From the NCBI GenBank assembly GCA_014238335.1, contig JABABI010000010.1, forward strand, positions 1 through 64,000: DNA of 64,000 nucleotides, written 5' to 3'. Under the pieces are notes generated by a model. It searched no databases and was not told where the DNA came from. It saw only the letters and a program-made list of their open reading frames with translations. Shown in pieces: positions 62,146 to 64,000 of the stretch. The translations under genes were made by a program, and so were the position numbers. Every line of letters starts with the position of its first letter. Positions within the stretch are counted from its first letter, which is position 1. Source of the stretch: Fuerstiella sp. (GTDB taxonomy: Bacteria > Planctomycetota > Planctomycetia > Planctomycetales > Planctomycetaceae).

Positions 62146-64000
62146 CTACTCTTGGGCAGCACTCGACCCTATGCTGCCCGCTCCGGCTGATGTCCCCTGC
62201 GATCCCGAAAGTTCAGCGAGACGATTCTCATAATCATGAACTTCTGACGGCAGATAATCATGAGTCATCCAGCGGACCAGCAGATCAAGTTCATCGTCAC
62301 GCAGTTGTTGAGGCGAATAGGCAGGCATCTGGTTTTTCTCACCATAGTGCCGGACTGCGCCGGGGTTCCGTATAAAGTCTTTCAGCCACACTGCAGAACC
62401 GTACTTCGCCAGAGTCGGATAGCCATCCGCATCATCATCGGCGACAGCGACAAAGTCTTCACCAAGCGACGTATGACAATCGACACAGGACGTGCCCTCC
62501 AGATCACCGGCCCACGCACCTTCGGTGGCAACCACTCGCCCTGTGTCAGTCAAAGTCGAATTGGCGGCCAGTGGGTTGTTGAAGGCTTCACGTTCATCCT
62601 CGTCCAGTGGCTTATAGCCGAGGTCTGCTTCGGCGTAGAGGAACTCGACCAGTGCGGTCAGATTCTCCGAATTGTCGGCAGAGTTAAGTGAATCAACATC
62701 GGCCCACGTGGCCATTTCAGAATCATCGGGGTTCAGGTAGGTGACCTCTTCACCGGCCGCTTCTGCTTTCTGTGCATCTTTGAACCATGTCGCATTCTTC
62801 TGCCAGCTGAAGTGCCCCGCATAGTCAACCACGACGGAACGCATCCAGTCACGACTGCTGAAGTTGCCGAGATCCGCGGCCGTGGGAGCTGCGATTCCGG
62901 CCTTGTCCAAAACCATCGTGCCGCGTCCATCATGCCCGTTGTAACGATGACAGGCAGAGCAGTGTTTGGCGAACAGTCGGGGCCCCTGGGTAAACGGGTC
63001 TCGCCGCAGCAGTTCCACAGCACCGTCGACAGGAATCCGATCCGGCCCGGCGGCCAGTTCACGTGCGCGAGCCCCGTCCCGATGTGCTTCGGCCAATGCT
63101 GCCTGGTGTGATTCGTCTTCGCGATCTTCAATGATGGCCATGGTCGTCAGCACGACGATGCCAGCCCCCAGAAGCCAGATGAACGCCTTGTTCAGCGTGT
63201 GACCGAATTCGCCCAGAAACTTATGGATCAGGGGCATCATTGTGATCACGCCCATGATAATGCCCGGCACGATGATGGCACCGAACGTCACTCCCATTTT
63301 GTTGATCACTTCAAAGTGCAGAAAGCGAAACAGAAACAGGAAGTACCATTCCGGCCGAGCCGCATCGAATTTCACCGACGGATCTTCCGGCGCACTCAGC
63401 TCTGCGCCTTTGAAGATCGCCAGCAGCATCACCACGGCCAGAACGATCAGACAGACAACCGCGTCTTTAAGCACCTGATCAGGCCAGAACGTCGTTTCCG
63501 GAGCATGGTTTTCGTCGCGAACAGTCAGGCCATGACGACGGAAGACATAAATATGCAGTGCCAGAAACGCGACCAGCAAGGTCGGCAGAATGCCAGCATG
63601 CATGGCAAAGAATCGAGTCAGCGTCAAATGACCGTATTCTGTGCCTCCCTGTGCCAGCGTCTGAACCTGATCACCGACAACGGGCGTAGCACTCATGATG
63701 TTGGTGGTCACCTGAGTGGCGTAGTAACCCTTCTGGTCCCATGGCAGCAGATAGCCGGTTAACGACAGCCCCAGCACAATCTGCAACAGCACAATGCCCA
63801 GCCAGAAGTTCAGTTCTCGCGGCGCCTTGTAGGCTCCATCGATCACCACCTGCACCAGATGAATGGCCATCAGCACCACCATGGCCTGAGCGGCGAAGTG
63901 ATGAACTCCACGCACAAGATAGCCCAGCGTTAGTTCGTGCTGAATATGATAAACACTTTCCCATGCCGTTCGGGTGCTGGGACTGTACGCCGACCACAGC
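62146..64000 (-). CDS. Cytochrome b fused to cytochrome c domains (bc complex), 5' end beyond window
   Basis: At least 618 residues, open to the right edge (TAWESVYHIQHELTLG begins the visible part). The N-terminal part is cytochrome b: GVHHFAAQAMVVLMAIHLVQ, GYLLPWDQKGYYATQV and FFAMHAGILPTLLVAFLALHIYVF, which carry the haem histidines, then the subunit IV-type part with the quinol-site motif in RPEWYFLFLFRFL. After the last helix a soluble region carries two c-type haem motifs, CSACH and CVDCH. It is thus the electron-transfer subunit of a quinol oxidase or bc-like complex with its own cytochrome c attached. The Rieske gene usually precedes it and would lie beyond 64000. Confidence 0.95.
   Translation of the reverse strand, partial: LWSAYSPSTRTAWESVYHIQHELTLGYLVRGVHHFAAQAMVVLMAIHLVQVVIDGAYKAPRELNFWLGIVLLQIVLGLSLTGYLLPWDQKGYYATQVTTNIMSATPVVGDQVQTLAQGGTEYGHLTLTRFFAMHAGILPTLLVAFLALHIYVFRRHGLTVRDENHAPETTFWPDQVLKDAVVCLIVLAVVMLLAIFKGAELSAPEDPSVKFDAARPEWYFLFLFRFLHFEVINKMGVTFGAIIVPGIIMGVITMMPLIHKFLGEFGHTLNKAFIWLLGAGIVVLTTMAIIEDREDESHQAALAEAHRDGARARELAAGPDRIPVDGAVELLRRDPFTQGPRLFAKHCSACHRYNGHDGRGTMVLDKAGIAAPTAADLGNFSSRDWMRSVVVDYAGHFSWQKNATWFKDAQKAEAAGEEVTYLNPDDSEMATWADVDSLNSADNSENLTALVEFLYAEADLGYKPLDEDEREAFNNPLAANSTLTDTGRVVATEGAWAGDLEGTSCVDCHTSLGEDFVAVADDDADGYPTLAKYGSAVWLKDFIRNPGAVRHYGEKNQMPAYSPQQLRDDELDLLVRWMTHDYLPSEVHDYENRLAELSGSQGTSAGAGSIGSSAAQE

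Noticed and set aside
1..64000. tRNA, rRNA, CRISPR, prophage or integrase genes
   Set aside because: Looked for on both strands by characteristic sequence; none found.

Overview
The window comes from a bacterium of the phylum Planctomycetota. The markers are two DUF1549/DUF1553 'planctomycete cytochrome' genes, each followed by a TAT-type DUF1501 gene, several secreted PQQ/YVTN propeller proteins, a PEP-CTERM protein, a rhomboid protease starting MGIYDRD, a DUF4432 protein and a Hanks-type kinase. No rRNA, tRNA, CRISPR array, transposase or integrase was recognised. Genus-level placement is not attempted. Gene density is moderate, with several long intergenic regions and at least two clear gene relics.

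Layout. 1-2.6 kb: PhyH dioxygenase (cut by the left edge) behind acetyl-CoA synthetase. 2.9-3.5 kb: relic of a PA0069-type radical SAM gene with its centre deleted. 3.6-7.0 kb: LURP/scramblase-like protein, DapA-family aldolase and NhaC-type antiporter. 7.2-9.4 kb: soluble histidine kinase and an HTH-receiver response regulator with its own terminator and promoter. 9.5-11.4 kb: mnmG. 11.8-15.8 kb: DUF1549/DUF1553 plus DUF1501 pair. 16.3-18.1 kb: secreted protein with a degenerate receiver domain. 18.3-19.8 kb: small membrane protein and proB. 19.9-31.5 kb: the most distinctive locus, a seven-gene minus-strand operon. 31.8-38.6 kb: nnrD, DUF4432 protein, GT-C glycosyltransferase, TIM-barrel protein, a small basic ORF and a secreted SH3-like protein. 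38.7-38.9 kb: strong small-RNA candidate. 39.2-40.8 kb: possible PaaK remnant, PEP-CTERM protein and frameshifted RTX relic. 41.0-46.9 kb: YVTN propeller divergent from a second DUF1549/DUF1501 pair. 47.2-52.9 kb: rhomboid, membrane-anchored coiled-coil protein, a 1.5 kb gene-poor stretch, Cys/His-rich secreted protein and Na+/Ca2+ exchanger. 53-60.6 kb: TolB-propeller/M28 peptidase/PDZ protein, VWA membrane protein and PQQ propeller. 60.6-64 kb: zinc-ribbon membrane protein, alpha/beta hydrolase and a cytochrome b-cytochrome c fusion cut by the right edge.

The 19.9-31.5 kb operon is the best candidate for an undescribed system. In order it encodes a TonB-like membrane-anchored protein, ExbB, ExbD, a single polypeptide joining a complete Ser/Thr kinase to a second complete ExbD domain, a membrane-anchored periplasmic PQQ propeller, a TPR plus solute-binding (SBP_bac_5-like) protein without ABC partners, and a secreted protein of unknown function. 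I infer that kinase signalling is physically coupled to a proton-driven Exb motor serving periplasmic sensor or binding proteins. A TTGACA/TAGCAT promoter followed by a 6-bp-arm palindrome lies in front of it.

Other unexplained structure is a roughly 110-bp intergenic repeat found three times, each copy beginning exactly at the TAG stop codon of the gene before it, and a 155-nt RNA candidate with its own promoter, a C-rich-loop hairpin and a perfect terminator.
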